Shown one piece after another: positions 1 through 13,500 of a stretch of 64,000 nt of DNA. The notes under the pieces are model-generated. The model ran no database searches. It was given only the letters and a program-made list of their open reading frames with translations, and was not told where the DNA came from. The position numbers and the translations under genes are program-made. Origin of the DNA: Sipunculus nudus (taxonomy: Eukaryota > Annelida > Sipuncula > Golfingiida > Sipunculidae); assembly GCA_026874595.1 (NCBI GenBank), contig CM049318.1, positions 37,159,956-37,223,955 on the forward strand. The letters are read 5' to 3'. Each line of letters starts with the position of its first letter. Position 1 is the stretch's first letter.

Positions 1-1030
1 AAGCTGCCAAGTTTCCTATAGCTTCAGTCTCTTTTGGATCTTGCAGTTTGTCTTCTGCTGATATAATGTGGCCCAGAAGTTTTACTGCTGGTCTTGCAAA
101 ATTGCATTTGAAGCCTTGAGTATGTTTCAAATTATACCGTTGAATACAAAAAAAAAGTACCTCCAGCAAGTGTTTGCACAGTACCTCTCAGCTTAAACGA
201 CAATATCATCTATATAGTCACTAACAGTCATCTAAATAGTTGTCTAACAGAACCAGAATAAGGTTTCTGGAATGAAGACGACGTCACTGGGAGCCCAATG
301 GGCAGAGTCCGCTTGGTGTGGCCATTGCTGAACGGGGTATGCTGTCAGGATGCATAGCTATTTATTGGTACCCTGACTTCAAATCGAGGATGAAAAACAC
401 TTGTAAGTCAAATATATCCTATAAGCGAGGGAGAGGACACTTTTCTGCCTGGATTGTCTGATGGACCTTCCGGTAGTCGACTTCCAGCCGAACTGAACCA
501 TCCGGTTTGTCTACCAGGCACCCAGGACAATTGTAGGGTGACCTACTGGGTCTAATGATCCCTTCCTTTAGAAGTCTTATAAGTTCCTGGTCAAGCAACT
601 TTTTCTTTGCCAGGGATCTATAAATAAGGGATCGATGTAACAACCCCTTTGTCCAGACTCGCGATGGCGGTATACTTGAAATAGACATATTCTCCTCTGA
701 TGAGGCAAACACATTGCCGAACTGTGTAAGGACATGATCCAGGTCTGCATCGGCATAGCACGGCCTTGTGATGAAGATTTTAGATGGTGTTCCCACGTAT
801 ATATGTGTAATATTGAACAAACGACGAAGTTAGGGTATTTTGTTCAAGGTCAAGATCGGCACAGCCGCTGTTCAGGACGTCAGTCCATAAGATCAGATCA
901 TGTGGTAGGTCTGATACCACGAAGAGGCGTAACAAGATTTGAGAAAAAAAAACATAGGTTATGCCAGAAACTACCAGCTAATTCCTTCTGACGGACTGGA
1001 GCCCATGGAACGGGGAAGGGGGTTCTTCCA
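1..1030 (-). pseudogene. Degenerate Ty3/Gypsy-type pol (reverse transcriptase) relic
   Basis: Read on the - strand, the longest open piece (820-419) contains the block that opens Ty3/Gypsy reverse transcriptases: LLKEGIIRPSRSPYNCP followed by a VDKPDGS...DYRK...PLP pattern. The frame is then lost. Further left, in other frames, the polymerase motif YIDDIVV is visible at about 195-220, followed near 20-110 by a LLGHIISAEDK-like block that in Gypsy elements follows the palm domain. The order of blocks is right for one pol gene, but frameshifts and stops separate them, so no protein can be made. No LTR was identified and the element runs off the left edge. This is an old retroelement copy, not a host gene. 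Confidence 0.75.
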
Positions 1031-4000
1031 ATGAGGTTTTAATTCATGTGTAGGTTAATGAAAATATCATGCCACATCAACGAAACAGCCGCCATGATGT
1101 CAATAAAAGCTTCTAGGCTAGCTCCAGCATATTGTAATCTAACTAATGGGCGTTCCTGTTGATGTCGTGATGCGGTCTGTACCAGTTTAAATGACTGCGG
1201 TCTGATGAGCTGATTCATAGTATATGTATTACCGTTATGGCATGTTTTTGTTCAGAGGGTTGTACAGCATGAACTTGCTGACCTGATTGCCAAAATCTGA
1301 CCATAGGTTCAATATACTGGGCATATTGACCAGTGACCAGCTTTTTAGGTCTGTTCATTTGTTGATGCTTTGTGTGTTGCTTGGGGTTTTGTGGCCCATT
1401 GGCCAAGAGTGCTTGTTCTCTTGAGGGCATAGCACCGGCTGCAGCTGCTTGTGTCCTACTTTTGTGCAGTAATAACAGACAGGTCGGTTTTAATTTGTGC
1501 ATGTATATCTTGTGTAAGGTTATTGTTTCCTGTGTGTTGTCGGAGAGTCAAAACGTCAGATAAGTTTGAGATCTATGTGACTAGGGGTTTCGCATCTCAT
1601 GTCAGCCTCAGGGTCTGAAGTGCATTATGTTTCTGGCCATTTGCGTGGCCTCATCTATATCCTTGCATTTGAGGGCTGCTCTTACTGCAGCAGCACTCCT
1701 CAGACTGCGTGCAGTATTGTACAATTTCTTCAATTTTGTCAGTGGGCAGGATATTCCCATACAATTCAACTACCATTTGTATGGAGGTGTCATTATGTTC
1801 CTCTAGCACTGTTTGTGATTTTTGTCTGTGCTTGATCAAGTGAGTTTTTTGAGATGACAGAAAAGTAATCTTGATGTGTTAAATGATTTCCTGAAAAGTT
1901 ACACTTTGAGTAACCTTTCCCTTTATTTGTTGTTTTTCTCAACAGGAACACTCAACACTTTGCGACTCCGTCCAGACAGAGTGAATGACAGACTGAAAAA
2001 AAGGGATAAAGAGGAGAAGTAGGAGAGGTAGAGATCGCCAGACTGGAAGAAAGAAACAGGGAGAGAGACAGGCAGCATAAGACACACTTCAGAAATCATT
2101 ACCACTCAAAAACAGAAATCTGAGGTAGCACATACTCATACACACAAAAACATAAAGTTGATTTGTGCAAAAGTTATATTCAAAACTAACATGAGATACA
2201 AAGAAGAAATTCTACAAAAATATCTGGACAATCTTGATTCGCATGAATATGAAAAGCGAATTATAACATTTCTCCTACTCCTAGCTAAAACATTTAATCA
2301 GATTGAAATATATAATAGCAACTTTAACCCTGATCTTCCTTTCCCAATACCTATCAAGCAAGTCAAACATTGTGATAATTTACAGTACACCATACATAAA
2401 TAACTTGAATAGTATGACATTACAATTATGGAAAATCCCTGAGACGTGTAAATTCATTTTCTCATATATAAGATATAAACATCAATTTGTGTATCATTCA
2501 GAGACTTAGGACATACAAAAAAATAGTGTTCTACAGATTTACACTCTGTTTTTTGTGGATCAAATATTTTTTTCTGAATGAAGATCAGGTCCTTGATGAT
2601 GTTGCAAATTTGTGCTTTGGCATTTTTAAGCAAGTATGAAAGTTCCAGGTATTGTGTCTTAACAAGTAAGAAAAGAAGAAGAAACAAAATGCCTGTTAGA
2701 ATCATGTTGTTTCAGCAAAGTCTGTAGAACAATATTTTCTTTTGTGTGCCCTTATTGTACATTACACAAAAACAGCCTGTACATAACCAGTAGTTGTATA
2801 CAAAAAAAACATGCAAAGCCAAACACACCTTAGTTACCAGCATCAATAAGCCATCGTTAAATAGGGACACAAACTGTACAAACTGTATGGCACAATGTAA
2901 ATTTAAAAAAAAAATCAGTTTTACAGTTTAGCAAAATTACTCTTTTAAAATAATCAATGGAAGCACTTCAGATTAATTGGCAAATATGGTACGGTTCAAC
3001 AAAATTTTACTGGGCCATTAAGTGTATTTGAAGAATCTCTATTGCCCGTCTGCAGAATCATATGAGGAGACTGTAAAATGCGAAATTATCACCTGTTTGT
3101 ATTCACAAATATTAACGTTCACTTGACGTGAAAATGTTCGCATAAAGAAAGGCAGCCTTGACTTAAGCAGTTGACCAGACTGATATGGAAGTTATTATAC
3201 TCCATTTCACAAGCAAGGTCCACCTGATTTTCCGTGATAATATTTTCACAATGCACTAAAGCTTACCTTTATTTACCCCAGAGGCAAATCAGACAAATAT
3301 GGCAATTATCTAACAGCAAATTTATACACTCCAGTGCATGGATCTAATGACTAATTCAGAAACAAATCTTACTGAACAGATGTATGGTCTTGTGACATAT
3401 CAGTGATCAGCTAAGACGACAGGCTAAAACTGCAGTGGTATTTATACGTCACATGCTTGTTACATCACACAAACTTCCCTCCTACATAACATGTATAAAC
3501 AGATGTAGTCACTTGAACTTGCGCCATCATTTTGGTGCTAATTCTTGACAGGCCAACACCATCCTTGCGTCACAAAGTAAATATATTTATTTTATGCTTA
3601 TTTAAATCATCATAAATTGCAACATTACTTCCTTTGATAAAAGCTAACTTTTAGTGGCAAAAAAATTGTATTTGAAAGATATATCATGAAAAATTAGGTG
3701 GACAGGGGTGTTGGAAGGGAGTATAGAATTGTAGAGAATTGATAATTTTTGGTTATAACATCATATACAATGAAAGAAACTGTTTCATTGTTTAGAGTTA
3801 TTAAAATTTTACTCAATGACTCAAATTATACAGAATATGAACCACAGTTGAATTTTCAAGCACAGTGATATATTTCATTTACAATTTTTTTTTTTTAATC
3901 TGGCATAAAAAAAGAGGCAGGAGATAAAAATTAACATCAAATCAATGCTATTGTGCAATTTACAGATATATCACTATGTGCTATTCTAAGTCAGCTTTGT

Positions 4001-4465
4001 GCAAGTTTTTATCACACAGGATAATACAAATACAGGAAATGTATCATAATATATATTACAGATCCGTAACAAATAAAGAGAAACAAGGAATTATAAATTA
4101 CAACTGGGCCTACTGGTAATTTAATACACAGTCTTCTCTGGTTGATTTGACTTAAATACTGCATGCAGCTGGCCTTTCGCCAAGGCTACCACTAATAGAA
4201 GGACTGCCTATTAGTCAGTTTATGGCATAAATCATAATCAATCCATAAGTAACATGGCAGACAGAAGCAAATGTTCCAAGAATCAAGGCTTGAAACAGTT
4301 GCATGATAATAAAGTGAAGCTCCCAATATTATGAGTTAACGCAATCACTTTTGTACTATGCAAGACATACACAAAGCACATTACTGTTATGAGTATTACA
4401 TTGTTCATAATAGAAAAAATGCAGGATTTCTTCCCTTTTCTCCCAAATTCCGTCACATGATGAAG
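1031..4465. other. Intergenic stretch / probable 3' UTR of the GTSE1-like gene
   Basis: No convincing exon was seen. The part adjoining 4466 must include the 3' UTR of the - strand gene; AATAAA on the - strand occurs at 3586-3591 and 3268-3273, either of which could end the transcript, but neither is proven. A purine-rich low-complexity run lies at about 1975-2080. The - strand around 2454-2705 has a short ORF with a C-x4-H-x5-C pattern described separately. Confidence 0.5.
2454..2705 (-). pseudogene. Possible non-LTR retrotransposon C-terminal scrap
   Basis: An 83-residue - strand ORF contains TECKSVEHYFFVCP. A Cys, then His, then Cys spaced like this, with aromatic residues between, is common after the reverse transcriptase of LINE elements (the C-terminal Cys/His segment). 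No reverse transcriptase block was recognised beside it, and the flanking frames are closed. This may equally be chance; it is listed only as a weak relic. Confidence 0.2.
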
Positions 4466-4501
4466 CTAATTTGATACAGATTTGCCCTTCTGTGGTGTTT
4501 T
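4466..4501 (-). CDS. GTSE1-like gene, terminal exon with stop
   Basis: After acceptor TTTTCAG the frame reads KTPQKGKSVSN and then TAG. Eleven codons and a stop make a short basic tail containing a TP site. The stop is in the frame predicted by all six preceding junctions, which is good support for the whole model. Confidence 0.75.
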   Translation of the reverse strand, partial: KTPQKGKSVSN

Positions 4502-7500
4502 CTGAAAACAAAAAATGCACAGAAGAATATAAGAGAAAGACAATGGTATATTTTCAGGTCATTTTATCATGAAATTATTTTATCAACTAAGAAATGTTCA
4601 TCCAGCTTCAAAGCCGAATCTAAGCCAATGGTGATAAGATTTTTACAGCCTGCCCCGACCTACAGTGAGCACTGAGCAAGCTTAAAAGGAAACTTGTACC
4701 CCTTGGCTGCCACACACAAGTGCAGCTTTCAGGGGAACATTTCTGGTATGACCCAGCAATGGGATTGATTACACACCCAGGGCCCACAGGAGTCCTATTT
4801 ATCAGACCTGGTTAATACCAGGGTATAAAATGAGAGGAAGCATGTGTTACTGCCCTGTCCTACAGTCCTAAACTGGAAAAGAATTCTGCAGATGTACACA
4901 TTATGTTAAGCTAGCATAGAAAAATGCAAGCTGTTACCTGCAACAAATTAAAATTTTAAAGAAAAAATCTACATTATTTAAAACCAAGGTGAATCTGATC
5001 ATCAAGAAAGTGAGAATACAATTTCTCACTGACCAGACTGATATAAATAAGCCATACTGTTTAGAACTGGAGTAATTTCAAGAGACTTGCTCAAAAATTA
5101 ATGTCGTGGCAGCTCGTGTGAGCTTTTTGTGTTCAGTGTCCCATCTAAATATAATGTAGTCCTCCAAAGGGGAACATCTCGTCTTTATTCCTCATCTGAC
5201 ACATATATATATACACAGTATATATATAGATATATCCAGGTTCACAAATTACTATATTGATTATTCTCCAGTGATACACTCCAGTAGTTCTAGCTTACCA
5301 GTAGGCTTCAATGTGACATAGTACAGGTTCTTCTTATTCTCTATTCTTAACATATATTATCACCAGGTTACTTCAGCCATCAGCCCCCTCACCCCTATGG
5401 TGCAGCATCAGCATCTCATGATCTCTATTGCCAGTATTGTCCTTGCTGTCGTACCTGGCGTTGGCAGATTCTCAGTGTAATTTCCCCCGCCTGCTACCCA
5501 GACCGGGGGTTTATATAAGGTCTCTAACCCTTGCACAGGGTGGTGCAATATGCTGACCTGTTACAAACTGATGAAATCAGTAGCAAGGGCTGTTGGAGCC
5601 TGATGTAATATCAGAGCAATTAGTTCTGGTGGCCCCTTGTTTTGGTCACATGACCAGTGTCCCAGAATTTATGGCCTCAACATTTTTCTCCTAGGATTTT
5701 TGTCCCTGACATTAATTCCAAATATAAATTTATACAAAGCATAATTAATAATTATTAAAATAAACTTGCTCAATATAAATGTGCTGTGCAAAAGAAAACA
5801 TCCATCTCATAAGAAAAAAGAAAATCTTGTAGTTACCTTTCCTTTGGATATTGATGGTTTTGGTTTCTCTGTATGTGACACACGGTCAACGCTCTGTTTG
5901 GGACTCGGGTGAACTTTTTGATTGAAATCAGATTTGGTCTCTGCTGCAGACTTCACATTTTCTGAATAAGAAAAAGATCATCCTAATTAGGGCTAACATT
6001 AAATATCAAAGTATACAAACCTGAGAAATTATCCATGGCTCTGCAATAATCAGTATGATTATCGATGGCTCAGATAACAACTGATTCAACAATTGATAGC
6101 ATTTACCAATGCAGACCCTAACACTGGATATTTCCCAAAAATGAATAAAAGAAAACAGCAGTTTAGTACTTAATCACCAAAATGACCAAAAAGTCCAACC
6201 AGGTTTGGAATGATTGATATTATAAGCTGAAACTCACCATATTGCCAATCCTTGGGTAAGTCCACTAGCAAAAGAGATGGAGGGTTGCTGTGGCTACAAA
6301 GTTTCACCAGCACTAAACTTCTTATGTCTCCTTAGGCCTATTTCACTTGAATCCCTACTAAGTGAACTGCTTGGTGCCGTAAGATGCAGGCACAGAGCCT
6401 ACCAGAGCACAACTGATCTATCTCACAGTACCCAAGGGTGAGGAAGCCAGAAAAGGTTCTGAATGGCTATCCAAATACAGACCTGGGCAGTCCATGTGTA
6501 AGGGTGCCTTTCCATACATGCGGATTTTCACCCGCGCGGGTCCCGGCATGGGAAGAGTCCCTTTCCATATGTGCGGGTCCCCGCATGCGGCTGACCCATT
6601 AGTTTGGATAAACGCATGCACTAATAATCATAATTTCTAAAATTTTAGTGTAATATCTTAAGAAAATATTCAGTGTAAACATTTATAATAACTGATGAGG
6701 CAGATTGGAGCGGATTAATATCGTATCTCACCAGCCAGGCTTAAATGGTGGCTATTTCCTGTCACACTCTAACTAGAGCTGGTCCTGGGCCGTATCTCAA
6801 TGAAGAATGGTCATATATTTTTTTAATGCAATTAAATAAGCTCTATCAGCTCCTTTTTCTTTTCAAATACAAGGACACATGCCTGCTACTGATATATACA
6901 TGTAGCATCTGCATGCGGGCCCCCGCAGAAATCCAACACTGCTAGATCCGCATGCGGGACCCGCGGTCCCGCGCAGGTGCTCGCACGTATGGAAAGGCGA
7001 CAGTGATAACACACTTGTTGGATTTCAACCGTGCGGGACCCGGTCCCGCGCGGGGCCCGCATGTATGGAAAGGCACCCTTATAGGGATTCTAGGAGGCTT
7101 CTAGTAGGGATTCTAGGTTAGTCCACTAAGGGTGGCTTTGTTAACTTACATTCACTTCCTTTAGTATTTTCCACTCACTTTTATATCTGATGATTGTAGG
7201 TGTGCCTGTTTTATGGTTGACCACCTTCACTGCGTTCATCAATTTTCCGGGGTCAATGTTTTCCTCCTGATAAACAGAAGATAACAACTGATTATAGAAC
7301 ACCATCTATATTATAAACGATGGTGGACATTATTAATCTGAACAAGCTTAAGAATGTTTGGTGAATACCTTATTGTCAGTACTATTTTTAAAAATCATTA
7401 CAAAGTGACAGTTTGATACTGAATCCTTGACCAGATCATCCCTATTTACAGAAAGTGTATTTTAATAAACAGTTGATGCTGCAATAGAAATACTGCAAGC

Positions 7501-10500
7501 TAAACCAAATAAATGATAGATAAATATTTTTTTTATTTCAAGACATCTGTTAGATTTAAATCTCAAGCATGATAAGATTCATGCACTGAGATATTTTCTG
7601 GTTTGCTCTTGTTACAATTTTTTCAGCTAGACTGTGCGTTGTTGAAGTTTTTTCACATGAGGGACTGAACACAATTGACTGTGCTGATAACATGCATGGC
7701 CATTCAATAATTATATAATTAACTATATTATTATTAGGTCTTTCTATTGGGTCGAGGCTGAGGGAAAATATGCTAGCCTCGAGGAAATAGAAGGCAATAC
7801 CGAACAAGCCAGTAAATAACATATAATAGTACGGGTGTCTGTTAACAGCATGTATTTTTAGCTTTCTATATTTTTTTTTTGTTCATGAGGGCTTTAAAAT
7901 TTCAATATTCGCCAAAAGGAAATAATTATGAAAATGAAACATACATGAATTAAGCATCTCATCTACACTGGTGCACAGTCATTTATAATCTTGGCTCATT
8001 GGCATTTTATGTATGTTATCCAGGTTACCACACCTGTAGGTTTAAAAGTCAACCAGCAAAATTGGATATTATAAATGAAAACATATTATATTACCTGTTA
8101 ATAAGAGACTGATAATACTAATAATATTATAGAATTTTCAGATTATCTTCTTTAGTCCATTTATCCTGCTGCTGTCCATGTTTTTTTTGTAGATAATTTT
8201 CTTAAAAAAAGTAGATTTTACAATTATTTAATAATAAATCCCAAGTTTATGTTTCACAACTTTGAGACTCTTTACAATGATCTGGCAGATATGATGTGTC
8301 CCTGCATGAGTAACCATCTTTGTTTCAGCTGGTTATATTTTTGGAATGTTTACATGACATCATCCAATCAGCAACTGTAAATTTTGGCTGTTTTTTAATG
8401 TGACCAATGACCCTGACCGTCATAAGTGGGTCTGATATGTTGTAAAATGTTGCCTGATTTCTCATATTATCAAATAATTCTGTTTCTTAAATAAGGTGAA
8501 AAGTAGCTATTCATTTACCTTGTTGAAAATTAGGCCCTTAAATTCTGTATTTTACCCTATATTTGTTTCCTTTGAAATGTACCTAATAATGATTTTCAAA
8601 GCAAAAAAAAAACAGGTGGACATGAGGGGATGAAACAGACTAAATAGGGTACACAAATTTCTACACTCCTCATTGTTCCTAATCATATTGTCAACATTTT
8701 GTGGGCATTTAAATTATGTGATAATGGATACAACATGTGTAGGTTTCTGTATGGAAAGACTGTAACAATGGAACCCTCGCAAAACCATGAACAATTTAAT
8801 ATCATGAAAAATAAGCCTTGTGAATATAAAGCAAACCATGGTATTATCTGACTAACCTCGTCTGGCTGAGCTCTGTAACGGACTCTAGGAAGCCCAGCTG
8901 CTGGACTGGCAGGCAGGCTGACTGACTTTACACATTCAGTCTAAAATACAGAGGAATGAAAATGAATCACTCATAAACTGACAGTTTTAAATTGAAAAAA
9001 ATAAACATATTATAATCTGCATCAGAATATGTTGTTGTAGTTTTGTTTTTACAGATAAGAATGTTGGATAGCAGTCAGTAATTAAAGATGATATATGAAG
9101 ATATCCATTAGAAAATTAATGATATGTTATTACTAAGTGAAATGACCCCCAAATCAATCAGTCATTCAGGCTACTTTTAAATATTAAGTCAATATTAAAC
9201 ATAATAAAATCCCCCTTGTTCTTTATTATTCTTTTAACCATTCAGTTCAGAGGGACCTAATCACCTTTAAAGCATGCTGAATTAACACAAAAAATTAGTG
9301 TTTTCTCTTTGAAATAATTGGTACCTGCCAAAATATTGCCCTAAAACAAATGGCCAACTCCTGTACAAGAGTGTTAAAAATAGTGGACTGGGCGCGATCA
9401 CTGGCACCACCATAAACATAGCATGTACGGAACATCAAACAGGAGATTCCTGAGAAAATGTTACACAGGTTCCTACTGGCTGAAGCACTGCATGCTGAAT
9501 ACATGGGGTCCTAGTGCCAGTGTCATTTCAGCTGAGACCTATCATATAAATCTGTTGCTGTAGGTTCTACAATGAATTTACATTCGGCCCATGGATCGAA
9601 TATCTTTCTAGCAGATATATTACAGGACATGAATATCCATGTATTGAGTAGTTTGGACTACTCTTTGTTTGGGATCTGTTGCACATGAGTGGCATTTCAG
9701 CTGTGGCCCCTGGACCTATTGTACAATCTGTTGCCATAGGTTCTACAATGATTTTACATTATACCCATGGACTGTAAAGTCCTTCCAGCAGAGACAGATT
9801 AGAGGACATGAAGGTCCATTTATGTACTAGTTTGGACCACTCATTGTTTTGGATCTGCCACTCATGCGCAAAATCAGACCTCTGGTCATGGCAGCTTTGT
9901 TATGGTAAATGGATACGTGAGGATTGTGTTTACTCGCATGCAGAACAATAACATGGTGTTAAACAAATGAAAGGGAGTTGCAAGATGGTTTTGCTGAGAA
10001 GCTAGTATAAAGCAAAACTAAACTGATAGTGTGAAAGAATAATTAAAATAATAATTAAAATTGCTCCTGATTATGTTCCTTTAAAAATTAGTCCAGTTCA
10101 AATACCTCTGCTTTGGTCTGGAGATCTTGTTTTTTCTTTCTTGATGTTTCATGACTTTTTACCTGAGCAAAAGCTGACAGGTTTCTTCTTCTGGTAGCTG
10201 TGAAACAGAAATAGATATTGCCATACATTAAGTTCAACAAGGCTGAGAGCTTTGCAGTGTAGTGCACACATGCTAGCAAATTTGTTTTATTTATCTAGTG
10301 AGAATAATCTTAAATGATGCAATGCAACATGACTCGAGAAACATATAGCACATAAGGTATAAATTATAAACATATAGGATAATATGGAACACTTAAGAAT
10401 ATAGGATTCGTAGAACATAATGCATACGTGACCTTTTCAAATGCAAATGCTTTTTAACTCAAATATTTTCAGTTGTGGCTTCCTCTTTTGTAGAAAACAT

Positions 10501-13500
10501 TCTGATATGTTATCATTTTTCGTCACTATGTATATTTCATGTCCTTGGCAGTAAGCTATATTGCTCATTCTAGTTCTCATATTACAATTTTTTTTTTTAC
10601 AAAAACATGCTGTAATTCATTATGTTAACAGCGGTTACATAATTTAACAATTCCCTGCTTCTCTCAATGGGTATGGTTTGGCCTTTAACCATAAACATAA
10701 AAAGGTTCCTTTAAAATGTTTTAAAGACATTATTTGACTTTCTTCAAAAATTAAATTTTCCTTTTCAGAAACGTAAAAGCATTAAAAAAACAGTAAAACC
10801 TTGCCTCATAACCACCTCAGTAAAGCAACCACCCAAAAATAAGGACCACTTGTTTACATTCCAGATTCTTTTTGGTTCTTTATTAAAGACATCACTTAGA
10901 TGACCACCCCAAAGATGCAACCACTTCATCTAGGTCCAGTTGTTGGTCATAATTTCCAGGTTTTACTGTATATAGTGACATAATTGTGTACCAAATACAT
11001 ATAAAAAATACTTAACAGCTCTGTGGCATAATTTTGACTTTTATATCTCACCTGGAGCTCTGAACACAGGAGAAGCCTCTACAGTTCTGTCATGATTGCT
11101 GCAATCAGTCAACAAACTAGTCAATCCCTCTTTCTTAGATGCACTTTTTGACTGCACAGGGCCTCCTTTGGTTGTAACAGGGGTGGGAGGGATAAACCAG
11201 TCACCTGCTGGGCTATTATCACATGACCCAGCAGTCTCATTTGCATGTTCTGATTGACAAGTGGGTGTGGCTATCAGCTGAGGTGTTGTGATCAACTTTG
11301 GAGGTTCAGATATGTCAGAAGAGATCTGCTTTTCCTCGGTCTGGAGGAACATTTTAGTGAGATTAGTGGAGATCTTTTCTTTCTTTGAGGAATGGTAACC
11401 ACTCAGAACACTGATATTAGAGGAAGAATCAAACAGATCTGGACTCTCCAAGGGGTTTGGGGTGATCACCTTGACTGGGGCGAGCTTTGGAGTGCTACGG
11501 ATCGTAGGTGACATGATATCACTTGAGCTAGTCGTAGCATCTTGTGCAGTGGAGCTGTTTGCAGCCTTTGCCATGCGGTCATGTGGAGAGTCAGGAGGTT
11601 TATAGTAAGTCTGAAACGCGCTACTGCTTTCTCTGTGTGATAAGACTCTGGCACGAGTTGGTATGTCATTTTCTGAATCAGCAGCTGGACTTTCCAACTT
11701 TCCATCAAATCCTTTTTCAAATACAGTATTTTCTGAGACTTCATGGACACTGTTGGATTCTTTCACGGAATCTACACTATGTCCATATGCAGTTTCCAGT
11801 GACCTGCTGTCATCTTGTTGCACAGAGAGATTGAACTGGTCTGAACTTGTGTCTATCTCTGGCACCAGTTGATTCAAACTAGTATCAAAATCACCAGAGC
11901 TTGCTTGCCCCACTGAATCTCGGGAGGATTCCAAGCTTGTTAAAAGCGTGAAGGCTCTTCTGTGAACTGCATGCTGAAGTGATCGTGGATTTAAGCCTTG
12001 TTGCTGTGTTTCAAGAATGCAAGGTGACCCAGATGACTCACATGGGCTATCAGAAAAAGATGTGCTTTTTCTGTGCCCTAGGGGACTGCAGCTTGGAACT
12101 TGCTGGTCGTAGAGGACGGCACTTACAGTTGGCTTACCCATCAACGGGGAATCCAGTGCAAATACGTGTCTGGTACTACCATGTGAAACACGACGTGTCC
12201 CAGATATCTGATGAGCAACACTGGGGCTGTGTTGGACAAAGGGACGAACATCTGCGAAAGCACTACCAGCTGACAAAGGACTTGAACTGACGAGTCTGAC
12301 ATCATCACTGCCCATACTCCCGACATATATACTTCTGTTTCTGGCCACTAGAGGGCTATGCCTTGGAGTGATATTTTGCATGGAATCATGAAGGTGCCTT
12401 AATCTACCTGTGTCAACCAAATCCAGTTCCTTCGTTGGCGTCATCAAACCATCTACTGCTCCTTCTTCACAATATAAATTTGGTTCATTTTCTGACTTTT
12501 CTGGTGTTGTATCTGTTCTTGCAGGACAGCTTTCAAAATTATCATCTTTTTGCATAGCTGTGTTAGTGTCACTCTGCTGAGATTCAGTTCTGTCTGACGA
12601 AACATTTTTTTCATTGTGTCCAATGCTATATTCAATTGATAGCCTACCATTTGGTCTCATTTTTGTTTCAGTGCTTCCAGAATTAGGAGATTCGCTCGAG
12701 TCTCTTTGACATGGCTGAGAAGGCTGATCACTGGTGTGATCAACAGAGCCACCAGTATTAACACAAGAGATATTATGATTAGTTTGATCACATTTTGTGG
12801 CATCACAACAGCCTTCTTCACCTGAAACCTTTTTCTCATGATGACCACTATCAGTGTTACCACTTTTACTGGTCACTCCCCTCGGCTGAGCCTCTGCCTG
12901 AGGCTGATCAGGTACTGTGTCAGCACTGTGTACTTCAGATGAAGCACATGAACTTTCTTTTAACTCACACTTTGTTAAGTGACTATTTCGATTTCTGCCG
13001 TTACATGCGTCTGAGGATTTTGATGAAACCACAGAAGAAGAATTAACAGTACCACTGTCTTCTTGCGAAAGTTCAGTGCTTACACATGCATCACCAGAAT
13101 TGTCAGTCTTTTCCTTTGATTCACTGTTATTCGTGAGTTTGTGCCCCTCATTTATACAAACATCTTTGCAACTGTCACTCTTTTCCTCATTAGTATGAGC
13201 TATTTTGTGTAGGGATGCTGAAGTGTCATCTCCATCTTCTTCCTGAAGTGCTTCAGCAACATCCGGTAACACTGACCTCCGGTCAAGTGTGTATCTGCCG
13301 TGTCTTGTAAGCTTGTCCCTGAAGTCCTGCTTAAACAATGCAGTGACCCTCCTGGAGTATTTGGCAGCTTTACTTTTTTCTTTGTCTGATACTGGCCCAA
13401 AAAACACTTCATCGTCATCATCATCTTCTTCTATCTCTTGTGGGATAACACCACCGCCAGACCTGAAAAGATGACCCCAAAATAGTTATAGGTAGAAAAT

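Noticed and set aside
11544-12290. + strand ORFs opposite the large GTSE1-like exon
   Set aside because: They are antisense shadows of a long low-stop coding exon, without splice sites or homology.
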